Shown: positions 11,704 through 23,409, numbered from the stretch's first letter. The stretch is 64,000 nt of DNA from an uncultured Clostridia bacterium (GCA_947626755.1 CANQTP010000006.1:1-64000), one strand, 5' to 3'. Numbers and translations are program-made. Notes: generated by a model not told the origin, from the letters alone.

Positions 11704-12262
11704 TAGAGTTGAGAGTTAAGAGTGGAGAGTTGAGATATACGCATTATTGCAATATCTCAACTCTCAATGCTTTTATAGATTTAATTTTACTTTACCTCAC
11801 AGCAGGTAATAATTTGAAGATAACAAAGTAAAACCTGAATGGGTGCAGGCTCTGCCTGCAAAATTACCGTCCATATTATATGGGCGGTAATTCTTTTGTA
11901 GATTTAATTTTACTTTATCTCACGGTATACATAAGTTAGAAATCACAAAGTAAAGTCTGAAAGGGTGCAGGCTCAGCCTGCACCGCCTATATAGGCGGGA
12001 AAAATTTTTTTAATTTAAGTCTATAAAAAATTGAGAGCCAAGATATAAGCGTTACTGCAATATCTCAACTCTCAACTTTTAACTCTCAACTCTTTAATTA
12101 CGCATTACGCATTACGAATTACGCATTAAAATGCGTGCAGGCTCAGCCTGCAAAATTCCCGTCCATAATTGAATGGACGGGAAAACTTTTTGTAGATTCA
12201 GCTTTACTTAATGCACGGTATACGTTAGGTTGAAAATCACAAAGTAAAGCCTGAAAGCGTGC
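11704..12262. repeat. Composite repeat block: two GAGAGTT/ATATCTCAACTC modules, three arms with GCAGGCTCAGCCTGC-type palindromes, three variable hairpins, one ATTACGM heptamer array
   Basis: Arms at ~11776-11859, ~11893-11981, ~12190-12262; hairpins TTACCGTCC..GGGCGGTAA, CCGCCTATATAGGCGG, CCCGTCC..GGACGGG. Confidence 0.85.
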
Positions 12263-12266
12263 CTTG

Positions 12267-12512
12267 CTAAGGATTAATGTTAAGAATCTTGCTTATATCA
12301 CTGTCGGACATACCAAAAGCTTTCATTTTGGCAAGGATCTCGTTATCTCTTTCTGCTCTGCCTTTTTGAATAGCTTCTTCCAGCTCGGACGCTTTGTCAT
12401 GCATGGCTTTTTCACGCATACGGGCAAGCTCTTTTAATCTTTCGTTGTTATTCATGTTGTAAAGATCATCTATAGCTCTGTCTAATGCTGACATTTCGGC
12501 TGTTCTCAACAT
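12267..12512 (-). CDS. Candidate RpnS-like small protein (C-terminal Rpn ORF, 81 aa) with its own SD
   Basis: AAGGAGG-8 nt-ATG (SD at 12521-12527, ATG at 12512), in frame with the Rpn C-terminal fragment. Confidence 0.5.
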   Translation of the reverse strand: MLRTAEMSALDRAIDDLYNMNNNERLKELARMREKAMHDKASELEEAIQKGRAERDNEILAKMKAFGMSDSDISKILNINP

Positions 12513-12622
12513 CTCAAACTCCTCCTTCTTGGTGGATCTGATAAATTGTAACCACAAGTTTTTTCTGTCGTTCTTATCTATTCCATCTTTTACCTTTTTA
12601 AGTTCAAAAAAGTGTATCTGCA

Positions 12623-12823
12623 GCAGGCTGAGCCTGCACGCTTTCAGGCAAATTTTAGTGATTTTCAACTTAACATATACCGTGCATGATGTAAAGTTGG
12701 ATTTACAAAATGTTCCGCCTATATAGGCGGAAGTTTTTATGTAAATTCAGCTTTATTTAATGCACGTTATACTTAGGCGGGAAATCACAAAGTAAAGCCT
12801 GAAGGCGTCAAGGCTCAGTCTTG
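12623..12823. repeat. Complete inverted-arm MITE-like element inserted in the Rpn gene
   Basis: GCAGGCTGAGCCTGC at 12623-12637, outward-paired arms, central CCGCCTATATAGGCGG, CAAGGCTCAGTCTTG at 12809-12823. Confidence 0.88.
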
Positions 12824-13081
12824 TAGAATTTTTCATTGATACTTGTCGGCTCGATCTCGGGATTCTTTATGCGTATGTTATGAAGTTCACTTTCGGGAAT
12901 GTCAAGCATATCCGAAAGAAAAGCCTTTAAAATATCTTTGTTGTTTTCGTTACCAAAAAGCATCTTAAACACAATATCCAGTTTCGGAGATAACATTGTT
13001 TCGTCTTTTGCCACTTAAACCGCCTCTTTTCAATTATATTATAACACGCTCAACTTAAAATTGCAATAGAAACCTACTGCA

Positions 13082-13207
13082 AAAAGTTGAGAGCCAAGAT
13101 ATAAGCGTTACTGCAATCTCTCAACTCTCAACTTTCAACTTTCAACTCTCAACTCTTTAATTACGCATTACGAATTACGCATTAAAATGCGTTCAGGCTC
13201 AGCCTTG
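13082..13207. repeat. Composite repeat abutting the gyrA stop codon
   Basis: ttgagagccaagatataagcgttactgcaatctctcaactctcaac..., ATTACGC array, caggctcagccttg. Confidence 0.85.
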
Positions 13208-15676
13208 TTCTTCGGCAATGGGCTCTTCGACTTTAGCGGTTTCCGCAGTGTCGTCATGATCGGCTACAGTGAACGCCGCCACGCTTTCATTTTCGGAAAC
13301 GCGCATAAGCTTAACTCCGGTTGCGTATCTTCCCATTACCCTGATGTCGCTTACGCGTATGCGAATTATTACTCCGCCTGTGGAGATCATGATTATATCT
13401 TTGTCATTGTCTACGACCTTGACTCCGCATACATGACCCTTTTCTTCCGAAACTTTGTAGTTCATCATGCCGTTTCCGCCGCGGTTCTGCAGCCTGTATG
13501 CGGAAACTTCACTTCTTCTTCCGAATCCCTTGTCCGTTACAGTCAGAACATCTTCGCCGTCATGGACAATTGCCATTGATACCACGCAGTCGTCACCACG
13601 CAGGGAAATCGCTTTTACACCATGTGCCGAACGTGCCATTGCGCGTATCCTGCTTTCGTCAAAACGTATTGCCATGCCCTGCTTTGTGGCTATCATTATA
13701 TGCGCAGTTCCGTCCGTAAGAACTACGGAAGCTATCTCGTCTCCCTCGTCAAGACCGATGGCAATAAGTCCGTTCTTGCGGACATTCTTGTAAGCGTCAA
13801 GAGAAGTCCTCTTTATCTTGCCTTTCTTAGTTATCATTATAACGTATTTGCCTTCGCTGAAATCTTCCGTTCCCAGCACTGCGGCAACGTTTTCACCTTC
13901 GCCAAGGGGCAGGATATTTACAATATTAAGTCCGCGGGATTGTTTTGAACCCTCGGGAATTTCAAAGCAGCGAAGCTTGTACATTATTCCCTTGTTGGTT
14001 ATAAACAGCAGATTGTCGTGGCTGGAACTGATAAGCATTTCCTGAACGAAATCTTCTTCCCGCTGCTTCATTCCCGAAACGCCCTTGCCGCCGCGGTTCT
14101 GCGCTCTGTACGCGCTGACGGGCTGACGTTTGATATAACCGATGCTTGTGTAAGTTACAACACAATTTTCTTCGGGAATAAGATCCTCAACGTCAACTTC
14201 TCCCGAAATTGTTTCAATTGCAGTTCTTCTTTCGTCGCCGTACTTGTTCTTTGTAACTTCCAGCTCGTCGGAAATTATCCCGAGGATCTTTTCATGGCTT
14301 CCCAGAATTTCGAGAAATTCCTCTATTTTTGCATGAAGCGCGTTCAGTTCATCTTCAAGTTTCTGACGTTCCAGACCTGAAAGCTGTACAAGGCGCATTT
14401 GCGCGATAGCTTCCGCCTGTGCTTCGGTAATTCCGAAACGCTCGATAAGTCTTGTTTTGATTTCTGATGCGTCACGGGAGGAACGGCATATTTTTACCAC
14501 TTCGTCAATGTTGTCAACGGCTATCATCAAGCCTTCTAAAATATGCGCCCGCTCTTTTGCTTTTTTCAGGTCAAATTCCGTGCGCCTGCGGATAACTTCC
14601 GCCTGAAATTCTATATATTCGTGAAGTATCTGCTTTAACGTGAGGACTTTCGGTTCGCCGCGGACAAGTGCAAGCATGATAACTCCCACTGTGTCCTGAA
14701 GCTGTGTATACGCAAATAATTTATTCAGAACTATCTGGGGGATAGCGTCTTTTTTAAGTTCGATAACTATTCTTACCGCGTGCTCCTTGTCCGACTCGTC
14801 GCGGACAAAATGTATGCCGTCAACGCGTTTTTCCTTTGCAAGATTTGCAATGCTTTCCACAAGTCTTGCTTTGTTTACCATATAGGGAATTTCGGTGACG
14901 ATAATGCACTGACGTCCTTTTATTTCTTCAATTTCCGTTCTTGCGCGGAGGGTAATTTTGCCCCGTCCCGTAGAATAAGCGGCACGAATTCCCGCACGAC
15001 CCATAATAACTCCGCCTGTGGGGAAATCGGGACCCTTGATGTACTCCATAAGCCCCTCTGCGGAAATTTCAGGGTCTTTTATCATAGCCTGAATAGCATT
15101 TACTACTTCCCGAAGATTATGGGGCGGAATATTTGTAGCCATACCTACAGCAATACCGATAGAACCGTTTACCAAGAGATTGGGGAAACGTGACGGCAGG
15201 ACTTCCGGTTCTTTAAGGTGATCGTCATAGTTGGACTGATAGGGAATAGTATCTTTTGTAATATCCGCAAGCATTTCCCCTGCGATCTTGGACATTCTTG
15301 CTTCCGTATAACGGTAAGCAGCCGGAGGGTCGCCGTCGGTAGAACCGAAGTTTCCGTGACCGTCAACAAGGGGATAGCGCAGTGAAAAATCCTGTGCCAG
15401 ACGAACTAACGCGTCATAAACGGAAGCGTCGCCGTGTGGGTGATATTTACCCAGAACTTCACCGACGGTGTACGCGCACTTGCGGTAAGGTTTATCCGCG
15501 GTATTTCCCGCGTCGTTCATGGTATAAATGATACGCCTGTGAACGGGTTTAAGACCGTCCCTGACATCGGGCAGCGCACGGGAAACAATTACCGACATTG
15601 AATATTCAAGAAATGACTTTTTCATTTCGTTTTCAATATCAACGTTTATGACCTTTGAATTTTCGTCGTTATACAA
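13199..15676 (-). CDS. gyrA: DNA gyrase subunit A (TTG start at 15676 preferred over the ORF-track start at 15712)
   Basis: [40 protein letters not shown] 9 nt upstream of TTG; the upstream MFHVEH is a parS-like site. Confidence 0.95.
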   Translation of the reverse strand: MYNDENSKVINVDIENEMKKSFLEYSMSVIVSRALPDVRDGLKPVHRRIIYTMNDAGNTADKPYRKCAYTVGEVLGKYHPHGDASVYDALVRLAQDFSLRYPLVDGHGNFGSTDGDPPAAYRYTEARMSKIAGEMLADITKDTIPYQSNYDDHLKEPEVLPSRFPNLLVNGSIGIAVGMATNIPPHNLREVVNAIQAMIKDPEISAEGLMEYIKGPDFPTGGVIMGRAGIRAAYSTGRGKITLRARTEIEEIKGRQCIIVTEIPYMVNKARLVESIANLAKEKRVDGIHFVRDESDKEHAVRIVIELKKDAIPQIVLNKLFAYTQLQDTVGVIMLALVRGEPKVLTLKQILHEYIEFQAEVIRRRTEFDLKKAKERAHILEGLMIAVDNIDEVVKICRSSRDASEIKTRLIERFGITEAQAEAIAQMRLVQLSGLERQKLEDELNALHAKIEEFLEILGSHEKILGIISDELEVTKNKYGDERRTAIETISGEVDVEDLIPEENCVVTYTSIGYIKRQPVSAYRAQNRGGKGVSGMKQREEDFVQEMLISSSHDNLLFITNKGIMYKLRCFEIPEGSKQSRGLNIVNILPLGEGENVAAVLGTEDFSEGKYVIMITKKGKIKRTSLDAYKNVRKNGLIAIGLDEGDEIASVVLTDGTAHIMIATKQGMAIRFDESRIRAMARSAHGVKAISLRGDDCVVSMAIVHDGEDVLTVTDKGFGRRSEVSAYRLQNRGGNGMMNYKVSEEKGHVCGVKVVDNDKDIIMISTGGVIIRIRVSDIRVMGRYATGVKLMRVSENESVAAFTVADHDDTAETAKVEEPIAEEQG

Positions 15677-15695
15677 TATTAACAACTCCTGACTA

Positions 15696-15711
15696 TGTTC
15701 CACATGGAACA
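15696..15711. promoter_or_regulatory. parS-like site (variant)
   Basis: TGTTCCACATGGAACA, one base from the TGTTCCACGTGGAACA copies. Confidence 0.65.
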
Positions 15712-15717
15712 TTTTAA

Positions 15718-16377
15718 TTAAACAGCTTTATAACGGACTCCCATTATATTTGAAAGTTTTTCCTTTATCTTTTCGGTATCTTCTTCGGAAAATCCCCTTT
15801 TCGGGATTATGAATACATAGGATTTGTTTATAACAAGTATGAACATATCCGACTTGTCGATAAGATTTACGATCGGAGAATCAAGATGTATCACCGATGC
15901 GGGAGGTTTTTTATCTTCTTCGGAAATTTCTTCGCTTTCCTCATTTTCCGCACTTTCGGGATTTTCCGTCTTTTCCTCGACAGGTGACATATCCGAAATT
16001 ATTATCTTGTCGGTGTAGAATTCCGCCTTGTACGGTGTGCCTTCAAGAGAATCAAGACCGCTTTTCAGCTTTTTCTTGTTTGTTATGGGCTGGCTTATGA
16101 ACCATACCCCGATAAAAACGCATAGCGTCAGGCAGAACACAGGCATTACTTCATTTCCGTTGCTTGTCATTATCATCATCACCGATGAAGCCGTTGCTAC
16201 AAGGACGATAAGAATTTTCCATATCAGCGACTTATAAACATACTTTTTCTGATAAATTTTATATCCTTCAAGAATTTCTTCGGGACGGCTGTCATAATTT
16301 CCCGAAGCGATAAATTCTCCCTCGTAAGGCGAAATATCATTATTTTCCTCGTCAAACATCTCGCTCAGTATTCCCAT
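15718..16377 (-). CDS. Membrane protein of YcxB-like type, between gyrB and gyrA
   Basis: Two adjacent hydrophobic segments ([31 protein letters not shown]) and a C-terminal domain ([10 protein letters not shown]) typical of YcxB-like proteins. Confidence 0.65.
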   Translation of the reverse strand: MGILSEMFDEENNDISPYEGEFIASGNYDSRPEEILEGYKIYQKKYVYKSLIWKILIVLVATASSVMMIMTSNGNEVMPVFCLTLCVFIGVWFISQPITNKKKLKSGLDSLEGTPYKAEFYTDKIIISDMSPVEEKTENPESAENEESEEISEEDKKPPASVIHLDSPIVNLIDKSDMFILVINKSYVFIIPKRGFSEEDTEKIKEKLSNIMGVRYKAV

Positions 16378-16398
16378 TGAAAATATCCTTTCAGAATC

Positions 16399-18446
<2,048 letters not shown>

Positions 18447-18468
<22 letters not shown>

Positions 18469-18716
18469 TGTTTTAGCGATCTTTTTTTAAGTGTTGATGC
18501 CGAGATCTGCGAAATATATACTTTTTCTTCTTTGCCGTCATTGCAGACAATAAAAGACTTCGGCATTTCATAACTTACATTGAAAACATTCCCGTTTTTT
18601 TCGGAAACTGCAAGAAAATCCTTTGTATGCTTGCTGACGGAAGTGTTTTCTATATCAAATATCCCGATTATATTTTTCCCTCTTACTACCGTCTCTTCTC
18701 CGAGATGAAGATACAT
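18447..18716 (-). CDS. remB: RemB-family (DUF370) extracellular matrix regulator-like protein
   Basis: MYLHLGEETVVRGKNIIGIFDIENTSVSK; position between recF and gyrB. Confidence 0.85.
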
Positions 18717-19834
18717 CAGACTATCCTTCCTTTTTTCATTTCAAATATTTTCCCGCTTGCCATTTCCGTGACAGATCTGCTGTCACAGCAGGTCATAAGC
18801 ACCTGCATTCCTTCAATGTTATTCAGGATAAATCTTTTCCTTACCGGATCGAGTTCCGAAAGAACATCGTCAAGCAGCATAACGGGATAGTCTCCGCATT
18901 CTTTCTTTATGATCTCCGCATGAGCGATCTTCATTGAAAGCGCCGCGGAGCGGGCTTGTCCCTGCGAGCCGAAATCCCTTACAAGAAGTCCGTTGACGTA
19001 AACTCCCACATCATCTCTGTGTACTCCGACATTTGTAAAACCTGTTTTCATATCCGTGTCCGCAGAATCCTCTAATTTTTCAAGATAAATTTTTGCAAGC
19101 TTTCCTTTAAAATCTTCCTCACCTTCAAGATTTTCATAGACGGTGGAAAAATATTTTATATCAAGATTTTCATTTCCTTCCGTAACGGAATCATACAGTA
19201 TCTTTGAATGATGGTTCAGCATCTTGCAGAAAGCGTATCTCAGAACGGAAATATAAGCTCCCGTTTCCGCAAGCTGACTGTTCCACACGTCAAGGAATGA
19301 ACTGTCATGACTGTCCGATCTGAATATATTCTTTAACGCTGCATTTCTTTGCGAAAGGATATTTTCATATTTGTTAAGAGCATTTATATATGAAGGCTTC
19401 ACCTGCGAGATCGACAGGTCAATGAAGCTTCTTCTGTTGTCGGGAGAACCTTTTGTAAGGTTAAGATCTTCGGGAGTGAACACCACGCAGCGGAAATTTC
19501 CGAAAAGTTTTGAAATAAGCGGAAGCTTTACGCCGTTAAGAGTTACAAGCTTGTCCTTAACATTATTTCTTTTAACGGAAAACTCTATTTCCTGATCCCT
19601 TACTTCGTCTTTAAATGTTATCCCGACTTTTGCTTTTTCCTTATCAAAGCCTATAAGATCCCTGTCCCTTGTTCCTCTGAACGAGCGGCAGCCCGAACAT
19701 AACCACACGGCTTCAATGAGATTTGTCTTGCCTTGGGCATTTTCCCCGCAAACTATATTCATTTTCGGATCAAGAGATATGTTTATATTTTCAAGATTTT
19801 TGTAACCGTCCGCGGATATGCTTTTTATTATCAA
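18716..19834 (-). CDS. recF: DNA replication and repair protein RecF
   Basis: GENAQGKTNLIEAVWLCSGCRSFRG; LLDDVLSELDPVRK. Confidence 0.96.
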   Translation of the reverse strand: MIIKSISADGYKNLENINISLDPKMNIVCGENAQGKTNLIEAVWLCSGCRSFRGTRDRDLIGFDKEKAKVGITFKDEVRDQEIEFSVKRNNVKDKLVTLNGVKLPLISKLFGNFRCVVFTPEDLNLTKGSPDNRRSFIDLSISQVKPSYINALNKYENILSQRNAALKNIFRSDSHDSSFLDVWNSQLAETGAYISVLRYAFCKMLNHHSKILYDSVTEGNENLDIKYFSTVYENLEGEEDFKGKLAKIYLEKLEDSADTDMKTGFTNVGVHRDDVGVYVNGLLVRDFGSQGQARSAALSMKIAHAEIIKKECGDYPVMLLDDVLSELDPVRKRFILNNIEGMQVLMTCCDSRSVTEMASGKIFEMKKGRIV

Positions 19835-19851
19835 AACTTTTCCCTCTAATA

Positions 19852-20061
19852 CTATTCTACAATAATTTCCTTACCGTTTATTGTTACAATATCTCCCGGA
19901 CGGATCTTTTTTCCTCTCATAAGGCAAACTTCGCCGTTTACCGATACTTTTCCATCAAGTATAAGACCTTTTGCTTCCGAACCTATGGCGGCAGCTCCCG
20001 CAAATTTCAGAAGCTGATCGAGCTTGATGAATTCCGTGGTAATTTTAACTTTGCTGTCCAT
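19852..20061 (-). CDS. yaaA: S4-domain RNA-binding protein (YaaA/RlbA family)
   Basis: FIKLDQLLKFAGAAAIGSEAKGLILDGKVSVNGEVCLMRGKKIRPGD; between dnaN and recF. Confidence 0.92.
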   Translation of the reverse strand: MDSKVKITTEFIKLDQLLKFAGAAAIGSEAKGLILDGKVSVNGEVCLMRGKKIRPGDIVTINGKEIIVE

Positions 20062-20062
20062 A

Positions 20063-21169
20063 TCATTCGTCCTTCAGTCTCATGGGGAGAACAAGGAAAG
20101 TATATGCATTTCCTTCCATAGGAACTATCTTCATGGGAGAAAGTCCGCCGTTAAGAAGGAATCTTACCTGATCCGATTCTGTTGCTTTTAAAGCGTCCAG
20201 CAGATAGCGGCAGTTGAATCCTATGGTGACCTGTGAACCTGAAATATCCGCTTTCAGCTCCTCATCAAGCTTTCCCAGAGCTGTTGAGCAGGAAATTTTT
20301 ATGATACCGTTGCCCATAATGCATTTTACGGGAGCTTTTGCCTTTTCATTTATGAGGAGCATACATCTTTCAAGGCTTGCAATAAGATTTCTTGTGTTTA
20401 CTATTATTTCTGTAGAATGATTTGCGGGGATAGAAGCCTTGTAGTTGTGGAACTCTCCTTCCAGAAGTCTGGAAAGAACTGTATATTTGCCGATCTCAAA
20501 TGTAATATGCTTTTTGGAAACATGGATAGTTACCGTGTCATCGCCGTCATCTTTAAGAAGCTTTGAAACTTCTGAAAGAGCCTTTGCTTTTACAACGAAA
20601 TTATAGTGGTTGTCCGTTTCCACCGTTTCGGAACGGACTGCAAGGCGGAAGCCGTCAATAGCTACAAGATTGAAATTTTTATCCATGATGTCGAAAAGTT
20701 CGCCCATGAGTATAGGCTTGTTATCAACCACTGCAACGGCAAATATCGTCTGTTCTATCATATTACGGAGCATAGGCTGGGGAAGGGTGAAATCATCTCC
20801 CGTGTCAAAATCGGGAATTGACGGATACTCGTCCGCAGACATTGCAAGGATCTTGTATTCTGCATTTTCTCCCTTGATAGTCGTGGAAAGATTTCCGTCT
20901 ATTTCTATTTCGATAGTCTCAAAGGGCATTTTTCTTACAATATCGCTGAAAAGCTTGCTGTTAAGGATACATTCTCCCACATCGTCAGACTGAACTTCAA
21001 TTTTAGTAAGTATTCCCAGTTCAAGGTCATAGCCCGTAAGTTCAAGAGTTCCGTTTTCAAGATGGAGCTTTACTCCTTCCAGAGCAGAAATAGGGGATTT
21101 CTGTGGTACTGCTCTTGAAACATTTGCAAGAGCTTCATTGAGTTCTGTTTGTTTGCATACAAATTTCAT
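20063..21169 (-). CDS. dnaN: DNA polymerase III subunit beta
   Basis: MKFVCKQTELNEALANVSRAVPQKSPISALEGVKL; C-terminal MKIVPMEGNAYTFLVLPMRL. Confidence 0.96.
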   Translation of the reverse strand: MKFVCKQTELNEALANVSRAVPQKSPISALEGVKLHLENGTLELTGYDLELGILTKIEVQSDDVGECILNSKLFSDIVRKMPFETIEIEIDGNLSTTIKGENAEYKILAMSADEYPSIPDFDTGDDFTLPQPMLRNMIEQTIFAVAVVDNKPILMGELFDIMDKNFNLVAIDGFRLAVRSETVETDNHYNFVVKAKALSEVSKLLKDDGDDTVTIHVSKKHITFEIGKYTVLSRLLEGEFHNYKASIPANHSTEIIVNTRNLIASLERCMLLINEKAKAPVKCIMGNGIIKISCSTALGKLDEELKADISGSQVTIGFNCRYLLDALKATESDQVRFLLNGGLSPMKIVPMEGNAYTFLVLPMRLKDE

Positions 21170-21229
21170 AGTACAAGTTCCTTTCGGTTGAAAACTTTAT
21201 GATGTTAATGAGATCTTCTCAAAAATTTT

Positions 21230-21600
21230 GTTATAGATAACAATAATATCTATATATATATAACAGTAACAGTAATAGGGCAGGTATAAACTGTTGAAAA
21301 TGCTTTCAAAAGCTTTCCTGCGCCTGAAAATTTTTCCGCCCGTTCCGTAATGAAAACTTGTTGAAAATCTGAAAGAATTTTTCCTTCGGACGGAAAAGGT
21401 TAAAAGTGTTCATTAAGGTGGAATTTTACCTGAAAACTATGTTAAAAATTTATCAATTGGAAATATAAGGCGATAATTTATAAACAAAAGGTTGAAAACA
21501 GATTTATACAAAAAGTAATGTAACGGAGTTACATAGTGTAAAACCTGCATTTAAAGTTTTTAACATTGTTTTCAACACTATGTTGAAAACTCATTTTAAA
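21230..21600. other. Candidate oriC (dnaA-dnaN intergenic): A/T-rich stretch plus TGTTGAAAA repeats
   Basis: TGTTGAAAA at 21292-21300 and 21359-21367, GTTTTCAACActaTGTTGAAAAC palindrome at 21568-21590, TGTAACGGAGTTACA at 21519-21533, AT-rich 21237-21277. Confidence 0.6.
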
Positions 21601-21639
21601 AACAGACAGTAAAATTTACTTTACATCAAAAATTCCCTG

Positions 21640-23001
21640 CTAATTCTTGATATTGGCAATTATGTCGTCGATCATTTCCTTGGTTCGTATATCCTGATTT
21701 ATCAGCTTTTCGATGTCGTTATAATAGTACATGATGGTGCTGTGATCTCTGCCGCCAAGCTCCATTCCTATTGATTTGAAAGACATATCCGTGACGGTTT
21801 TCAGGACGTAAGAACTTACCTTTCTTGCGTTTGAGATCTGTGCGCTTCGCTTCTTTGAGCATATGTCCTCAGCGGTGACTCCGTAAACGCTGCCCACTTC
21901 GTTGAGTATCCTTTCAACTGTAATGGGGGAAGTCTGCTCGTCGGAAATTATCTCCCTGATAGCTTTCTGCGCCTGAGACATTGTTGGAGGAGTTCCCATC
22001 AGGTGCTGACCTGCTTTTAATTTTTTGACGCAGCCTTCAAGCTGCCTGATGTCTCTTTTCAGTTTATTTGCAATAAGTTCCGAGATCTCATCGGTTAGAG
22101 TAAGGTTCAGGAGTTCGGATTTGCGCCTTACGATCGCCATTCTTGTTTCAAAGTCGGGAGCGGAAATATCCGCGATAAGACCCCACTCAAAGCGTGTTCT
22201 GATCCTGTCCTCAAGGGTCTTGATGTCTCTTGGCGGTCTGTCGGAAGTGAGAACTATCTGTTTGCCTTCCTGACGGAGCTGGTTGAATGTGTGGAAAAAT
22301 TCCTCTTGAGTGGATTCTTTTCCCGCAATGAACTGGACGTCATCTACAAGAAGAACGTCCGCGCTGCGGTATTTCTGGTGGAACTGGCTGGTATCCTTTT
22401 TCTGCTGGATAGCGTTTATAAGTTCATTTGCGAAAGCTTCGCCCGTAACATATATGATATTGGTTTCGGGAGCGCGCTTTTTGATCTCGTTGCTGATCGC
22501 CATCATAAGGTGAGTTTTTCCAAGACCTGAAGGACCGTGTATAAATAACGGGTTATAGGTGCTGCCCGGTTCTTTTGCAACAGCCGTGCAGGCTGCATGG
22601 GCAAATTCGTTGGATCTTCCGACTATAAATGTATCAAAGGTATAGTCGTACTCGGCATTTGAGAAAGATTTTTCCAGTTCTTCTTTGCGTTTGTTGGGAT
22701 CGTTGTCCTCCTCATCGGTAGGATTATTGACGATCATGACATTTATTTCCACCTGAAAGCCGAGGACTTCCGAAAGAGCGTCGGCGATGATCTTTGAGTA
22801 GTTCTGATTGATGATATTAGCGTGAAAATCGGAAGGAACGGAGAAATAAGCCACATTTCCGTCCAGTTTAACGGGAACGAGGGAAGAGATCCAGAGGTTA
22901 TAGGCAATATTGGTAATTTCGTTGTTATTGACTTTTTCCAGAAAATAGGTTTGTGCTTTTTCAAAGACTTCGGGAAAAGATTTCATATTAAATGCCCCCA
23001 A
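21640..23001 (-). CDS. dnaA: Chromosomal replication initiator DnaA
   Basis: NPLFIHGPSGLGKTHLM, LLVDDVQFIAGKE, GGRDHSTIMYYYNDIEK; ATG in MKSFPEVFEK at ~22986 also possible. Confidence 0.97.
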   Translation of the reverse strand: MGAFNMKSFPEVFEKAQTYFLEKVNNNEITNIAYNLWISSLVPVKLDGNVAYFSVPSDFHANIINQNYSKIIADALSEVLGFQVEINVMIVNNPTDEEDNDPNKRKEELEKSFSNAEYDYTFDTFIVGRSNEFAHAACTAVAKEPGSTYNPLFIHGPSGLGKTHLMMAISNEIKKRAPETNIIYVTGEAFANELINAIQQKKDTSQFHQKYRSADVLLVDDVQFIAGKESTQEEFFHTFNQLRQEGKQIVLTSDRPPRDIKTLEDRIRTRFEWGLIADISAPDFETRMAIVRRKSELLNLTLTDEISELIANKLKRDIRQLEGCVKKLKAGQHLMGTPPTMSQAQKAIREIISDEQTSPITVERILNEVGSVYGVTAEDICSKKRSAQISNARKVSSYVLKTVTDMSFKSIGMELGGRDHSTIMYYYNDIEKLINQDIRTKEMIDDIIANIKN

Positions 23002-23056
23002 TATTACTTTCCTGCATATTTGCTGTTAAAACTTTCCGTATCGGATATACTATATT

Positions 23057-23085
23057 ATTATAGCATAAATTTCATGAAATTGCAA
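23057..23085 (-). promoter_or_regulatory. Predicted dnaA promoter
   Basis: Minus strand TTGCAA-17 nt-TATAAT. Confidence 0.6.
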
Positions 23086-23123
23086 GGGTTTTTATATGTA
23101 ATTTTGTAAATTCGGGCTTATTT

Positions 23124-23364
23124 GGAGAGTTGAGAGTTAAGAGTTGAGAGTTGAGAGCAGGCTGAGCCTGCACGCATTCAGGCATAGTTTTGAAATTTTT
23201 AAATTATTGCCTGCCGTGAGGTAAAGTAAGGTTATATCTGCAAAAAATTGAAATCTATGATATAACTGTTACTGCAACATCTCAACTCTCAACTTTCAAC
23301 TCTCAACTCTAAAGCAGGCTCAGCCTGCTCAACTCTTTAATTACGCATTACGCATTACGAATTA
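23124..23364. repeat. Composite repeat upstream of dnaA
   Basis: GAGAGTT array, GCAGGCTGAGCCTGC, arm, ctgcaacatctcaactctcaac, second GCAGGCTCAGCCTGC, ATTACGM array. Confidence 0.87.
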
Positions 23365-23380
23365 ATTTTCGTTTTTCCTA

Positions 23381-23409
23381 TTGACAAACCTATACTAAAA
23401 TGGTATAAT
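23381..23409 (+). promoter_or_regulatory. Predicted sigma-A promoter
   Basis: TTGACA-17 nt-TATAAT. Confidence 0.75.

Larger units (their letters stand above)
12267..13014 (-). pseudogene. Rpn-family (PD-(D/E)XK, formerly transposase_31) nuclease gene, internally deleted and interrupted by a repeat element
   Basis: N-terminal fragment 12808-13014 (MLSPKLDIVFKMLFGNENNKDILKAFLSDMLDI) and C-terminal fragment 12267-~12620 (IHFFELKK...ILAKMKAFGMSDSDISKILNI) separated by a ~200-bp repeat; catalytic middle absent. Confidence 0.85.

Noticed and set aside
11619-11831. 70-aa plus-strand ORF
   Set aside because: Runs through repeat modules, with no convincing RBS or homology.
23124-23364. Possible CRISPR array
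   Set aside because: Repeats are 7-nt tandem units without spacers; no cas genes in the window.
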